Source: Paracidovorax oryzae ATCC 19882 (GTDB lineage Bacteria; Pseudomonadota; Gammaproteobacteria; Burkholderiales; Burkholderiaceae_C). Taken from it: a stretch of 64,000 nt of DNA. The DNA lies in assembly GCF_000687165.1 (NCBI RefSeq), contig NZ_JMKU01000005.1, positions 186,001-250,000 of the forward strand. Direction: 5' to 3'. Below are positions 1-8,416 of the stretch, one piece after another. Made by a program: the position numbers and the translations under genes. The stretch's first letter is position 1. Each line of letters begins with the position of its first letter. The notes under the pieces are model-generated. The model was given only the letters and a program-made list of their open reading frames with translations. It was not told where the DNA came from and searched no databases.

Positions 1-289
1 CGGCCGCGATGGCTTCCATCACCAGCGCCTTGGCCACGCCGTAGCCGCCGATCAGCTCCACGACGATGTCGATGTCGGGGTTGGCGATCACGGCGCGCGC
101 ATCGTTCACCACCTGCACGCTGCTGCCGGCAACGGAGCGGGCGCGCTCCACGTCGAGGTCCGCCACCATGGCGATCTCGATGCCGCGGCCCGCGCGGCGG
201 CGGATCTCCTCCTGGTTGCGTCGCAGCACGTTGAACACGCCGCTGCCGACGGTGCCAATGCCCAGCAGGCCCACTTGGATCGGTTTCAT
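1..289 (-). CDS. hom: Homoserine dehydrogenase, N-terminal part (cut by window edge)
   Basis: NADP-dependent reduction of aspartate semialdehyde to homoserine, the step leading to Thr and Met. The visible 96 residues start with MKPIQVGLLGIGTVGSGVF, a Rossmann dinucleotide-binding loop (GxGxxG), followed by a region typical of the family (around VVELIGGYG). The start is the ATG whose complement lies at 287-289. The gene runs off the left end, so catalytic and ACT regions are not visible. It follows alaC on the same strand with a 94-bp gap, an alaC-hom arrangement common in beta-proteobacteria. Identification rests on the N-terminus only but the match is strong. Confidence 0.88.
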   Translation of the reverse strand, partial: MKPIQVGLLGIGTVGSGVFNVLRRNQEEIRRRAGRGIEIAMVADLDVERARSVAGSSVQVVNDARAVIANPDIDIVVELIGGYGVAKALVMEAIAA

Positions 290-383
290 GGTCGGGAATC
301 TCAGTCAGAAGGTGCCGCGGCGCGGGAGGTGGTGCGCTGCCGGCAATGGTTGGAATTCGGAAGGAACAGGGCGCCGCCACGCG

Positions 384-1613
384 TCACGCGGCCGCATGTT
401 TCTGGCGGTAGAGCGCCAGGAAGTCCGCCAGGCGGCCGATGGCCTCGCGCAGGTCGTCCTCGTGCGGGAGGAACACGATGCGGAAATGCTGCTGGTCGGG
501 ATAGTTGAAGCCCGAGCCCTGCACCAGCATCACGCGGGTGGCGCGCAGCACTTCCATGAAGAACTGGCGGTCGTCGGCGATGGGGTACATGGCCGGGTCG
601 AGGCGCGGGAACATGTACAGCGCCGCCTTGGGTTTCACGCAGCTCACGCCCGGGATCGCCGAGATGAGTTCGTAGGCCAGGTCGCGCTGCCGGCAGAGGC
701 GCCCGCCTTCGCGGACCAGGTCATTGATGCTCTGGTAGCCGCCCAGCGCCGTCTGGATCGCCCACTGCCCGGGCACGTTGGAGCCCAGCTTGATGTTGGC
801 CAGCATGTTGATGCCCTCGATGTAGTCGCGGGCCACGGCCTTGTTGCCCGACACCACCATCCAGCCGGCGCGGTAGCCGCACGAGCGGTAGGCCTTCGAG
901 AGCGAATTGAAGGTGAGCGTGAGCACGTCGGTCGAGAGGCTGGCCATGGCCGTGTGGCGCTCGCCGTCGTAGAGCACCTTGTCGTACACCTCGTCGGCCA
1001 GCAGCACGAGGCCGTGGTCGCGCGCGATCTGCACCAGCGCGCGCAGCAGCTCGTCGGAATACAGCGCGCCCGTGGGGTTGTTCGGGTTGATCACCACCAG
1101 GCCCTTGGTGCGGGGCGTGATCTTGGCGCGGATGTCGTCGAGGTTCGGCATCCAGCCGTTGGCCTCGTCGCACAGGTAGTGCACCGGCCGGCCGCCGGAC
1201 AGGCTCGCGGCGGCCGTCCAGAGCGGGTAGTCGGGCGCGGGCACCAGCAGCTCGTCGCCATCGTCGAGCAGCGCGTTGGTGGCCATGGTGATCAGGTCGC
1301 TCGCGCCGTTGCCCAGGTAGATGTCGTCGAGCGTCACGCCCTTCACGCCCTGCTGCTGGCTGTAGTGCATCACGGCCTTGCGCGCCGCGAAGATGCCCTT
1401 GCTGTCCGAATAGCCTGCCGAGTTCGGCAGGTTGCGGATCATGTCCTGCTGGATCTCTTCGGGTGCATCGAAACCGAACGGCGCGAGGTTGCCGATGTTG
1501 AGCTTGATGATCTTCTGGCCCTCGTCCTCCATCTGCTTGGCCGCATCCACGATCGGGCCCCGCACATCGTAGAGAACGTTATTCAGCTTCGCGGACTTGT
1601 GGATCGTCTTCAT
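384..1613 (-). CDS. alaC: Alanine/pyruvate aminotransferase, AlaC type (class I/II PLP enzyme)
   Basis: PLP-dependent aminotransferase making alanine from pyruvate and glutamate; cytosolic. It is 409 aa, the usual AlaC length. Fold-type I landmarks: NPNNPTG near residue 176, the DEVYD stretch near 207, and the Schiff-base lysine K240 in FNSLSKAYR. The open frame extends 60 codons further upstream, but that part is Arg/Pro-rich and unlike the family, so I chose the ATG at 1613 (MKTIHKSAKL). No clear ribosome-binding site precedes it. It is probably cotranscribed with the downstream hom. Family assignment is firm; the substrate is inferred from similarity to AlaC. Confidence 0.9.
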   Translation of the reverse strand: MKTIHKSAKLNNVLYDVRGPIVDAAKQMEDEGQKIIKLNIGNLAPFGFDAPEEIQQDMIRNLPNSAGYSDSKGIFAARKAVMHYSQQQGVKGVTLDDIYLGNGASDLITMATNALLDDGDELLVPAPDYPLWTAAASLSGGRPVHYLCDEANGWMPNLDDIRAKITPRTKGLVVINPNNPTGALYSDELLRALVQIARDHGLVLLADEVYDKVLYDGERHTAMASLSTDVLTLTFNSLSKAYRSCGYRAGWMVVSGNKAVARDYIEGINMLANIKLGSNVPGQWAIQTALGGYQSINDLVREGGRLCRQRDLAYELISAIPGVSCVKPKAALYMFPRLDPAMYPIADDRQFFMEVLRATRVMLVQGSGFNYPDQQHFRIVFLPHEDDLREAIGRLADFLALYRQKHAAA

Positions 1614-1721
1614 CGTGCGACGGGCCCGGGGCGCACGCCGCGGGGCCTGGAAGAGTGAACGGTAAGGCGCCGGAGAACGCTCCCCGATACCCCGCCAGGC
1701 GGCGCAGCCTCTGGCGAAACC

Positions 1722-1727
1722 TATAAT
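1722..1727 (+). promoter_or_regulatory. Candidate -10 element (TATAAT) between divergent alaC and the Mth938-domain gene
   Basis: A perfect TATAAT sits in the 200-bp divergent region, 87 bp before the ATG at 1814. No recognisable -35 hexamer lies 16-18 bp upstream. The complementary strand also reads AT-rich here, so it could serve either gene. Confidence 0.4.
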
Positions 1728-1813
1728 TTGACCACAGTTCCACGGTGGATCCCCGCCCCGCTGCGCCGGGTGCCGTGCCGGCCCGCAACGCACTCCCGAA
1801 GGCGCCCCTTCCC

Positions 1814-2191
1814 ATGAAATTCCAGCCCGACCGCTCCGAAGCCCAGACCATCAGCGCCTACGGCCCGGACTGGATCGCGGTCGATGGGGAAAAACTTACC
1901 GGCAGCGTGGTGATCGGCTCCCGGGGCGAGCGGCGGGAATGGCAGTGCAGCCGCTTCGAGGACCTGACCGCCGAGCATTTCGCGCTGCTCGCGGAACTCG
2001 ACGCCGAAGTGGTCATCTTCGGCAGCGGACAGCGCAACCGGTTCCCTCCGCCGGCCTGGCTGCGGCCCCTCATGGCGCGGCGCATCGGCCTGGAAACCAT
2101 GGACACCCAGGCCGCATGCCGGACCTACAACATCCTGGCGGGGGAAGGCCGCCACGTGGTCGCCGCGCTGCTGCTGGAACCCAAGGCGTGA
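1814..2191 (+). CDS. Mth938-like domain-containing protein (DUF498/Xcc1710-like)
   Basis: Small soluble protein of 125 aa of the Mth938/DUF498 fold. Family hallmarks are the VIFGSGQRNRFP stretch and the later GLETMDTQAACRTYNIL motif. Its biochemical role is not established; the human homologue (AAMDC/NDUFAF3 fold) suggests a non-enzymatic assembly role, but that is only family knowledge. I chose the ATG at 1814 rather than the in-frame ATG at 1745, because the extra residues are Pro/Ala-rich and would overlap the likely promoter. It is divergent from alaC and followed by bcp after 147 bp. Confidence 0.82.
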   Translation: MKFQPDRSEAQTISAYGPDWIAVDGEKLTGSVVIGSRGERREWQCSRFEDLTAEHFALLAELDAEVVIFGSGQRNRFPPPAWLRPLMARRIGLETMDTQAACRTYNILAGEGRHVVAALLLEPKA

Positions 2192-2247
2192 AACGCGCTT
2201 GGATCTTGGTTACAGACCTGCGATTCGCGAAAGAGTCCGTTTCAAGG

Positions 2248-2253
2248 TAAAAT
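2248..2253 (+). promoter_or_regulatory. Candidate -10 element (TAAAAT) upstream of bcp
   Basis: TAAAAT lies 86 bp before the bcp start in an AT-richer part of the intergenic region. The -35 region (TTCGCG at 2225-2230) matches the consensus poorly. Same type of -10 as those before asd and lysS. Confidence 0.35.
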
Positions 2254-2338
2254 TACGGGTTGCGGTCGGAGGCCTTCCAAGAGCAATAACACACAACTCC
2301 TCCGGCTTTTCAACGACTACATCAAAGATTGAAGTGCC

Positions 2339-2824
2339 ATGGCGATCGTTGTCAACAAACCCCTCCCCGAATTCGAAGCCAACGCGACCGGTGGCATCAA
2401 GGTCTCCAACACATCGCACCTCGGCCAGATCCTGATCCTGTACTTCTATCCCAAGGACAACACCCCCGGCTGCACCACCGAGGCCATGCAGTTCCGCGAC
2501 AAGTACGAGGATTTCGTCCAGGCCGGCGCCGCCGTGTTCGGCGTGTCGCGCGACAACATGAAGTCCCACGACGACTTCAAGGAAAAGCTGGAACTGCCCT
2601 TCGAACTCATCGCCGACACCGAAGAGAAGATGTGCCACATGTTCGGCGTGGTCAAGAACAAGATCATGTACGGCAAGAAGGTCAAGGGCATCGAGCGCAG
2701 CACCTTCCTGATCGGTCCCGACGGCGTGCTGGTCCAGGAATGGCGCGGCCTCAAGGTGCCCGGCCACGTGGACGAGGTCCTCAAGGCCGTGAAGTCCATC
2801 AAGGCCCTCAAGAAGGCGGCGTAA
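2339..2824 (+). CDS. bcp: Thioredoxin-dependent peroxiredoxin (Bcp/PrxQ family)
   Basis: Reduces hydrogen peroxide and organic hydroperoxides; cytosolic. It is 161 aa. The peroxidatic cysteine is C45 within YPKDNTPGCTTEA, the thioredoxin-fold P-x3-T/S-x2-C signature. The resolving cysteine that many PrxQ proteins carry five residues later (C50 in E. coli Bcp) is methionine here. The only other cysteine is C99 (KMCHMFG), so it may act as a 1-Cys enzyme or use C99. The ATG at 2339 starts the conserved MAIVVNKPLP. A hairpin terminator follows about 100 bp downstream. Family assignment is firm; the reducing mechanism is uncertain. Confidence 0.93.
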   Translation: MAIVVNKPLPEFEANATGGIKVSNTSHLGQILILYFYPKDNTPGCTTEAMQFRDKYEDFVQAGAAVFGVSRDNMKSHDDFKEKLELPFELIADTEEKMCHMFGVVKNKIMYGKKVKGIERSTFLIGPDGVLVQEWRGLKVPGHVDEVLKAVKSIKALKKAA

Positions 2825-2926
2825 GCGCCTACAGCCGCGTTGCGCGCGGCATGCCGGGAGTGCCACGGCAACCGTGCATAATGGTTTCAATGCTGCTGCA
2901 CGACGCAACGCTCTCCCACCCCCATA

Positions 2927-2955
2927 AAGCCGCCTCGGTCTCCAGGCGGCTTTTT
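2927..2955 (+). terminator. Rho-independent terminator downstream of bcp
   Basis: Stem AAGCCGCCT (2927-2935) pairs with AGGCGGCTT (2944-2952) across an 8-nt loop, followed by a run of T to 2955. It lies just before the PhoH-family gene and argues against that gene's in-frame TTG at 2954 as the true start. Confidence 0.85.
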
Positions 2956-2995
2956 GCTTTCTGACCCCTCCCGTCCTCCTCCCAAGGCCCGCACC

Positions 2996-4834
2996 ATGCC
3001 CCTGCCCCCCGCACCGACGAAACGCGCCGCCCTGCTTTCTCCGGATGCCTTCCGCGCCACCGCCAAGTCCCGCATGGAAGACCCGCAGACCGAGGAAACC
3101 CTGGAGGAAGCCAGCCTGGCCGCACTGCCGGCCGATGGCATCCCCACGCCGCGCAAGGCCACCAGGAGCACCGCCCGCGGCGCTGCCGGCAGCGCCGGCC
3201 GCAAGCGTTCCGCATCCGCTCCCGCCGCGGAACCGGCCCCGGCACCCGTAGCCGCAGCCCCCGCGCCCGCCGCGGCGGACAGCACCTCCCGCCGAGGCGC
3301 AAAACGCCCTGCCGCCGCGCCAGCCACGGCGCCGGCCCCCGTCCAGCCGACCGTGCCGCAGACGCTGCGCGAGACAGTCCCCGCACGCGCTGCCGCTCCA
3401 ACGCCCGAGGCCGCCGCCCGCCCCCGCAAAGGCCGCGGCACCGGCCCCACGAAGATGTTCGTGCTGGACACCAACGTCCTGCTGCACGATCCGACCAGCC
3501 TCTTCCGCTTCGAGGAGCACGACATCTTCCTGCCCATGATCGTGCTGGAGGAGCTCGACGGCCACAAGAAGGGCATGACCGAAGTGGCGCGCAACGGCCG
3601 GCAGGCAAGCCGCACGCTCGACCAGCTCGCCGCCACCCAGGGCGCCGACATCGCCCGCGGCCTCAAGCTGGATGCCACCGGCCAGCGCGCGGCCGGCGGC
3701 TGCCTGTACTTCCAGACCGAACCGCTGGACTACCACCTGCCCACCAGCCTGCCCGTGGGCAAGGCCGACAACCAGATCCTGGGCGTGGTGGAGGCGCTGC
3801 GCCAGAAATACGCGCCGCGCGAGGTGGTGCTGGTGTCCAAGGACATCAACATGCGCGTGAAGGCACGTGCGCTGGGCCTGAATGCGGAGGACTACCAGAA
3901 CGACAAGGCACTGGAAGACGGCGACCTGCTGTACTCCGGCGTGCTGGCCCTGCCGGCCGACTTCTGGACGAAGACCGGCAAGAACGTCGAGAGCTGGCAA
4001 AGCGGCGCGCACACGTACTACCGCATCGGCGGACCCATCGTGCCGCAGCTCATGATCAACCAGTTCGTCTATTTCGAGGCCCCCGGCGAGCCCAGCCTGT
4101 TCGCGCGTGTCACCGAGATCCGCGACAAGACCGCCGTGCTGCAGACCCTCAAGGACTACGGCTCGGCCAAGAACACCGTCTGGGGCGTGAACACGCGCAA
4201 CCGCGAGCAGAACTTCGCGATGAACCTGCTGATGGACCCGGAGGTCGATTTCGTCACGCTCACCGGCACGGCCGGCACGGGCAAGACACTGATGGCACTC
4301 GCCGCAGGCCTCACGCAGGTGCTGGACGAGCGCCGCTACACCGAGATCATCATGACCCGCGCCACCGTGAGCGTGGGCGAGGACATCGGCTTCCTGCCCG
4401 GCACCGAGGAAGAGAAGATGGGCCCCTGGATGGGCGCCCTGGACGACAACCTCGAATTCCTCGCCAAGGGCGACGGCGGCAACGCCGGCGAATGGGGCCG
4501 CGCGGCCACCAACGAGCTGATCCGCAGCCGCATCAAGATCAAGAGCATGAACTTCATGCGCGGCCGCACCTTCCTGAACAAGTACGTCATCATCGACGAG
4601 GCGCAGAACCTGACGCCCAAGCAGATGAAGACGCTGATCACGCGCGCGGGCCCGGGCACCAAGATCATCTGCATGGGCAACCTCGCGCAGATCGACACGC
4701 CCTACCTGACCGAAGGCTCCTCCGGCCTCACCTATGCGGTGGACCGCTTCAAGGGCTGGCCGCACAGCGGGCACATCACCCTGGCGCGCGGCGAGCGCTC
4801 GCGCCTTGCGGACTTCGCCAGCGAAGTGCTCTGA
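2996..4834 (+). CDS. PhoH family ATPase with N-terminal PIN domain (PhoH2/YlaK type)
   Basis: Likely RNA helicase plus ribonuclease, as proposed for PIN-PhoH (PhoH2) proteins. It is 612 aa. Residues 1-150 are low-complexity Ala/Pro/Arg-rich sequence, probably disordered. The PIN nuclease domain begins near residue 153 (MFVLDTNVLLHDP, with acidic metal-binding residues). The PhoH ATPase is C-terminal, with Walker A TGTAGTGKT near 422 and Walker B VIIDEAQN near 530. The start is the ATG at 2996; the upstream TTG at 2954 lies inside a terminator. Only 3 bp separate it from the next small gene, so the two are probably cotranscribed. Confidence 0.9.
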   Translation: MPLPPAPTKRAALLSPDAFRATAKSRMEDPQTEETLEEASLAALPADGIPTPRKATRSTARGAAGSAGRKRSASAPAAEPAPAPVAAAPAPAAADSTSRRGAKRPAAAPATAPAPVQPTVPQTLRETVPARAAAPTPEAAARPRKGRGTGPTKMFVLDTNVLLHDPTSLFRFEEHDIFLPMIVLEELDGHKKGMTEVARNGRQASRTLDQLAATQGADIARGLKLDATGQRAAGGCLYFQTEPLDYHLPTSLPVGKADNQILGVVEALRQKYAPREVVLVSKDINMRVKARALGLNAEDYQNDKALEDGDLLYSGVLALPADFWTKTGKNVESWQSGAHTYYRIGGPIVPQLMINQFVYFEAPGEPSLFARVTEIRDKTAVLQTLKDYGSAKNTVWGVNTRNREQNFAMNLLMDPEVDFVTLTGTAGTGKTLMALAAGLTQVLDERRYTEIIMTRATVSVGEDIGFLPGTEEEKMGPWMGALDDNLEFLAKGDGGNAGEWGRAATNELIRSRIKIKSMNFMRGRTFLNKYVIIDEAQNLTPKQMKTLITRAGPGTKIICMGNLAQIDTPYLTEGSSGLTYAVDRFKGWPHSGHITLARGERSRLADFASEVL

Positions 4835-4837
4835 CGC

Positions 4838-5245
4838 ATGGCCATCAGCTGGATCACCGCTCTCCAGCTCGTCCCGTGGGACAAGGTGATCGAGGCCTCT
4901 CCGCAGCTCATCAAGGCCGCGAAGGGGCTGTTGCGCAGCCGGGGAGCGCGGGAGGCCGAACAGGCACAGGCGGACGAGGAAGCCGCACGCCTGGCGGCAT
5001 CCGGAGCCCCGTCGCCACAGGAGCTGGCCCTGCAGCGCCTCGGCGCCCTGGAGGACCAGGTGCAGGCGCTGGAACAATCGCAGCGCCAGGCCCTGGAAGT
5101 CATCGAACAGCTCGCCCAGCAGAACGCCCAGCTCGTCGCCACCGTGAGCGCGCTGCGCACCGGTGCGCAGCGCCTGGTGGTGGCCTGCGGGGTGCTGGGC
5201 GTGGTGTTGCTGGGAACGGTGATCTACACCATCGCCAGGGTGTAG
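4838..5245 (+). CDS. Hypothetical small membrane-anchored coiled-coil protein
   Basis: I do not recognise this 135-aa protein. Residues 30-110 are rich in Ala, Glu, Gln and Leu with heptad-like spacing (probable coiled coil). The last 25 residues (LVVACGVLGVVLLGTVIYT) form one transmembrane helix with a very short tail. There is no N-terminal signal peptide, so a tail-anchored orientation is likely. The ATG follows the PhoH-family stop by 3 bp, implying translational coupling and perhaps a shared role at the membrane (inference). It converges with dnaB, 34 bp away. Confidence 0.72.
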   Translation: MAISWITALQLVPWDKVIEASPQLIKAAKGLLRSRGAREAEQAQADEEAARLAASGAPSPQELALQRLGALEDQVQALEQSQRQALEVIEQLAQQNAQLVATVSALRTGAQRLVVACGVLGVVLLGTVIYTIARV

Positions 5246-5279
5246 GGCGCAGAGCGGCGCAGGCTAGCCCTGGCCGGCG

Positions 5280-6701
5280 TCAGAAATCGTCGCCCGACCC
5301 CATGGCGAGGTTCTCGAACCGCGTCTGGTTCTTCTGGAAGAACAGCTTCACCGTGCCCGTGGGGCCGTTCCGCTGCTTGCCGATGATGACCTCGGCCACG
5401 TTGGGCTCCTTGGAGTCCTTGTTGTAGTAGTCGTCGCGGTAGATGAACATGATGATGTCCGCATCCTGCTCGATGGCGCCGGATTCGCGCAGGTCGGACA
5501 TCATGGGACGCTTGTCGGTGCGCTGCTCCACCGAACGGTTGAGCTGCGAAAGCGCGATCACCGGGCACTGCAGCTCCTTGGCCAGCATCTTCAGCCCCCG
5601 CGAGATCTCGCCCAGTTCGGTCGCCCGGTTGTCGGCGCTGCCCGCGCCCGAGCCGCTCATGAGCTGCAGGTAGTCCACCACGATCAGGCCGAGCTTGCCG
5701 CACTGGCGGGCCAGGCGGCGGGCATTGGCCCGCAGTTCGCCCGGGGTCAGGCCCGGCGTTTCGTCGATGTGCAGCGACACGGTACGCAGGCGCTCGATGG
5801 CTTCGGTCAGGCGCGGCCATTCCTCGTCGGTCAGCTTGCCAGTCCGCAGGTTGCCCTGGTTCACGCGGCCGATCGAGCCCACGATACGCACGGCCAGCTG
5901 GGCGGCGCCCATTTCCATCGAGAAGATGGCCACGGGAAGGCCCTCGTTGAGCGCCACATGCTCGGCAATGTTCACGGCGAACGAGGTCTTGCCCATCGAA
6001 GGACGCGCGGCCAGCACGATCATGTCGCCGGCCTGCAGTCCCGAGGTCATGCGGTCCAGGTCGGCGAAACCCGTCGGCACGCCGGTCACGTCCATCGGGT
6101 TGTCCGCCATCTCCTGCACCTGGTCCAGCAGGTCCACCACCAGGGTGTCGAGCGACTGGAAGCCCTGCTTGTTGCGCGAGCCCTCCTCCCCGATGGCGAA
6201 GATCTTGGATTCGGCCTCGTCCAGGATCTTCTCGACCGTCTTGCCCTTCGGGTTGAAGGCCGTCGTGGAGATCTCGTCGCTCGCCGTGACCAGCTTGCGC
6301 AGGATGGAGCGCTCGCGCACGATCTCCGCGTAGCGCCGGATGTTGGTGGCGCTGGGAACGTATTGCGCCAGGTTGTTGAGGTAGGCCAGCCCGCCCACCT
6401 CCTCGGCCTTGCCCAGGCTCTGTAGCTCCCCGAAGACCGTGATCACGTCCGCCGGCTTGCTGGCATTCACCAGTTTGCCGATGGCCGAATAGATGAGCTG
6501 GTGCTCGTGCCGGTAGAAATCCCCATCCACCAGCAGGTCGCCCACCCGGTCCCAGGCCATGTTGTCGAGCAGCAACCCGCCCAGCACGCTGGACTCGGCC
6601 TCCAGCGAATGCGGAGGCATGCGCAACCGGGCCACCTCCTGGTCCGCCGGGGCGGAAGACGCGAAATCGGATTCGTGCAGCGGAGGAAAGTCGGAACTCA
6701 T
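5280..6701 (-). CDS. dnaB: Replicative DNA helicase DnaB
   Basis: Hexameric 5'-3' helicase that unwinds the replication fork. It is 473 aa. The N-terminal DnaB domain spans roughly residues 25-130. The RecA-like motor follows, with Walker A ARPSMGKTS at 232-240 and the later VVDYLQLM and SQLNRSVE motifs. The ATG at 6701 was chosen because AAGGA lies about 9 nt upstream; the in-frame ATG at 6728 lacks such a site. The order dnaB after rplI is conserved in many proteobacteria. A DnaA-box-like 9-mer lies 66 bp upstream. Complete and ordinary. Confidence 0.97.
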   Translation of the reverse strand: MSSDFPPLHESDFASSAPADQEVARLRMPPHSLEAESSVLGGLLLDNMAWDRVGDLLVDGDFYRHEHQLIYSAIGKLVNASKPADVITVFGELQSLGKAEEVGGLAYLNNLAQYVPSATNIRRYAEIVRERSILRKLVTASDEISTTAFNPKGKTVEKILDEAESKIFAIGEEGSRNKQGFQSLDTLVVDLLDQVQEMADNPMDVTGVPTGFADLDRMTSGLQAGDMIVLAARPSMGKTSFAVNIAEHVALNEGLPVAIFSMEMGAAQLAVRIVGSIGRVNQGNLRTGKLTDEEWPRLTEAIERLRTVSLHIDETPGLTPGELRANARRLARQCGKLGLIVVDYLQLMSGSGAGSADNRATELGEISRGLKMLAKELQCPVIALSQLNRSVEQRTDKRPMMSDLRESGAIEQDADIIMFIYRDDYYNKDSKEPNVAEVIIGKQRNGPTGTVKLFFQKNQTRFENLAMGSGDDF

Positions 6702-6766
6702 GGCAATCGATCCTTGCGCTTCCGGCACGGCAGCGGGGCCGGAAACTGTCGGTCAGTGGACAAGTC

Positions 6767-6775
6767 TGTGGAAAA
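6767..6775 (-). promoter_or_regulatory. DnaA-box-like site upstream of dnaB
   Basis: On the minus strand this reads TTTTCCACA, which fits the relaxed DnaA-box consensus TTWTNCACA. It lies between the rplI terminator and the dnaB start. A single 9-mer is weak evidence of binding. Confidence 0.35.
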
Positions 6776-6826
6776 GCCGTTCACAGCCGGTGGGCTGGCG
6801 GTGCACGGATGCCGCGCCAGAAAACG

Positions 6827-6855
6827 CAAAAGCCGCCTCGGGAGGCGGCTTTTGC
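6827..6855 (-). terminator. Terminator of the rpsF-priB-rpsR-rplI operon
   Basis: Near-perfect inverted repeat: GCAAAAGCCGCCTC at 6827-6840 against GAGGCGGCTTTTGC at 6842-6855. The minus-strand RNA would form a GC-rich hairpin followed by U residues. It lies 33 bp past the rplI stop. The symmetric A/T flanks could also work on the plus strand. Confidence 0.85.
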
Positions 6856-6887
6856 CAGGGTGGAAAGCGCTCCGGCTTTCTGGCCGA

Positions 6888-7340
6888 TCAGGCGGTTTCG
6901 CCGTACACGGACACGGTGACTTCCACCACCACGTCGGTGTGCAGGGCCACGCTCACCGTGGAATCGCCCACGGTCTTGATGGGGCCGTTGGGCAGGCGGA
7001 CCTGCGACTTGGCGACCTTGTAGCCTTGCTTGTTCAGCTCTTCGGCGATGTCGTGGTTGGTGACGGAGCCGAACAGGCGGCCGTCCACGCCGGCCTTCTG
7101 CGTCAGCTTGACGGTCGTGCCGCCGAGCTTCTCGCCCTGGCCCTGGGCTTCAGCCAGCTTGGCGGCTGCAGCCTTTTCGAGTTCGACGCGCTTGGCTTCG
7201 AATTCGGCCTTGTTGGCTTCGGTGGCGCGGCGTGCGCGGCCCGAGGGGATCAGGAAATTGCGTGCGTAGCCGTCCTTGACCTTGACGATTTCGCCGAGGT
7301 TGCCGAGGTTGACCACTTTGTCGAGCAGGATGATTTGCAT
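6888..7340 (-). CDS. rplI: 50S ribosomal protein L9
   Basis: Large-subunit protein binding 23S rRNA near the L1 stalk base. It is 150 aa, the typical size. The N-terminal rRNA-binding domain [17 protein letters not shown] is followed by [13 protein letters not shown], a long charged connecting helix, and the C-terminal domain. Last gene of the rpsF-priB-rpsR-rplI operon, 12 bp after rpsR, with a strong terminator just downstream. Confidence 0.98.
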   Translation of the reverse strand: MQIILLDKVVNLGNLGEIVKVKDGYARNFLIPSGRARRATEANKAEFEAKRVELEKAAAAKLAEAQGQGEKLGGTTVKLTQKAGVDGRLFGSVTNHDIAEELNKQGYKVAKSQVRLPNGPIKTVGDSTVSVALHTDVVVEVTVSVYGETA

Positions 7341-7352
7341 GGCTCTTGCTCC

Positions 7353-7634
7353 TCAGATCTTGTGCTGGTCGCTGTAGGGCACCAGGGCCAGGAAGCGCGC
7401 ACGCTTGATGGCGGTGTTCAGCTGACGCTGGTAGATGGCGCGCGTGCCGGTCAGGCGCGCGGGGATGATCTTGCCGTTTTCGGCAATGAAGTCGCGCAGC
7501 GTGTCGACATCCTTGTAGTCGATCTCTTCGACGCCTGCGACCGTGAAGCGGCAGAAGCGCTTGCGCTTGAACAGCAGCGACTGGGTGTTGCGCTTCGGAC
7601 GCTTGTCCTTGTTGAACTTCTTGAACGTGGCCAT
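7353..7634 (-). CDS. rpsR: 30S ribosomal protein S18
   Basis: Small-subunit protein that forms the platform heterodimer with S6 on 16S rRNA. It is 93 aa. The core [19 protein letters not shown] and the basic [18 protein letters not shown] are diagnostic. Third gene of the operon; 19 bp after priB and 12 bp before rplI. Confidence 0.98.
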   Translation of the reverse strand: MATFKKFNKDKRPKRNTQSLLFKRKRFCRFTVAGVEEIDYKDVDTLRDFIAENGKIIPARLTGTRAIYQRQLNTAIKRARFLALVPYSDQHKI

Positions 7635-7653
7635 TTGGAAAGCCTCTTGAAAA

Positions 7654-7950
7654 TTAATCTTGTTGAATGTCCTGGACGTGGAACACCAGACCCTTGGCGT
7701 TGCGCGGCGTGGCGAGGAAGCCCTGGAAGGTCCAGAGGCTGCCCAGTGCCTGCCGGGCGAGGCGTTCGGCCAATGCGCCGAAGGCCACCGCCTTCACCAC
7801 CGCCGCAACGTCGCGCTGCACGCCTGCCTCGGACTGCTTCGAGCCGTGCTCGAGCTTCAGGTCCAGGGCGGGCAGGCCGGCCGGTGTGTATCGCAGAGGC
7901 TTGGTCTCCGCGATGCAGGCCGTCAGCGTCACGCTGTTGAGGGATTCCAC
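7654..7950 (-). CDS. priB: Primosomal replication protein PriB (single OB-fold ssDNA-binding protein)
   Basis: Helps PriA restart stalled forks by loading DnaB. It is 98 aa and forms one OB fold, beginning [20 protein letters not shown] and containing [11 protein letters not shown]. The position between rpsF and rpsR is the standard locus for priB in beta- and gamma-proteobacteria and supports the call. The C-terminal [11 protein letters not shown] is typical. Confidence 0.93.
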   Translation of the reverse strand: MESLNSVTLTACIAETKPLRYTPAGLPALDLKLEHGSKQSEAGVQRDVAAVVKAVAFGALAERLARQALGSLWTFQGFLATPRNAKGLVFHVQDIQQD

Positions 7951-7971
7951 GGCTCCCGGGGAAGCGGCGGA

Positions 7972-8349
7972 TCAGCGCTCGTTGGCAGCGGCGAACTCGG
8001 CCTGGCTGGCCTTGCGTGCCTCTTCGCGCTCGACGGTCTTCATCATCGAGGAAGCGCCGGTCTCGGCCTTCTTCTTCACGACGGTCAGGTGGCGCAGCAC
8101 GGCGTCGTTGAACTTGAAGGCATGCTCCAGTTCAGCCATCACGGCCTGGTCGGCCTCGATGTTCACGCAGAGGTAATGGGCCTTGGCGAGCTTGTTGATC
8201 ATGTAGGCCAGCTGGCGGCGGCCCCAGTCTTCCACGCGGTGGATCTTGCCGCCGCCGGCAGTGATCATGCCCTTGTAGCGCTCCAGCATGGCTGGAACCT
8301 GTTCGCTTTGATCCGGATGGATCAGCAAGATGATTTCGTAGTGACGCAT
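7972..8349 (-). CDS. rpsF: 30S ribosomal protein S6
   Basis: Platform protein of the 30S subunit, partner of S18. It is 125 aa, beginning [19 protein letters not shown], with [19 protein letters not shown] as the family signature. GAAGGAG lies 5 nt upstream of the ATG. First gene of its operon, divergent from grpE with 238 bp between the starts. Confidence 0.98.
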   Translation of the reverse strand: MRHYEIILLIHPDQSEQVPAMLERYKGMITAGGGKIHRVEDWGRRQLAYMINKLAKAHYLCVNIEADQAVMAELEHAFKFNDAVLRHLTVVKKKAETGASSMMKTVEREEARKASQAEFAAANER

Positions 8350-8416
8350 GTAATCTCCTTCTGGGATGAGCCACCCGCCGCGTCATGTGAAGCAGTGTGG
8401 CAAGGCAAAGCCGGCG

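Noticed and set aside
2954-2995. TTG start adding 14 residues to the PhoH-family protein
   Set aside because: Lies in the T-run of the bcp terminator; the ATG at 2996 is the better start.
2210-5077. A 955-codon open frame antisense to bcp and the PhoH-family gene
   Set aside because: Spans two clearly conserved genes and their terminator; composition is that of an antisense shadow.
8350-8410. S6:S18-binding leader RNA upstream of rpsF
   Set aside because: The leader has a GGGTG/CATCCC hairpin, but I could not match the conserved bulge of the described motif with confidence.
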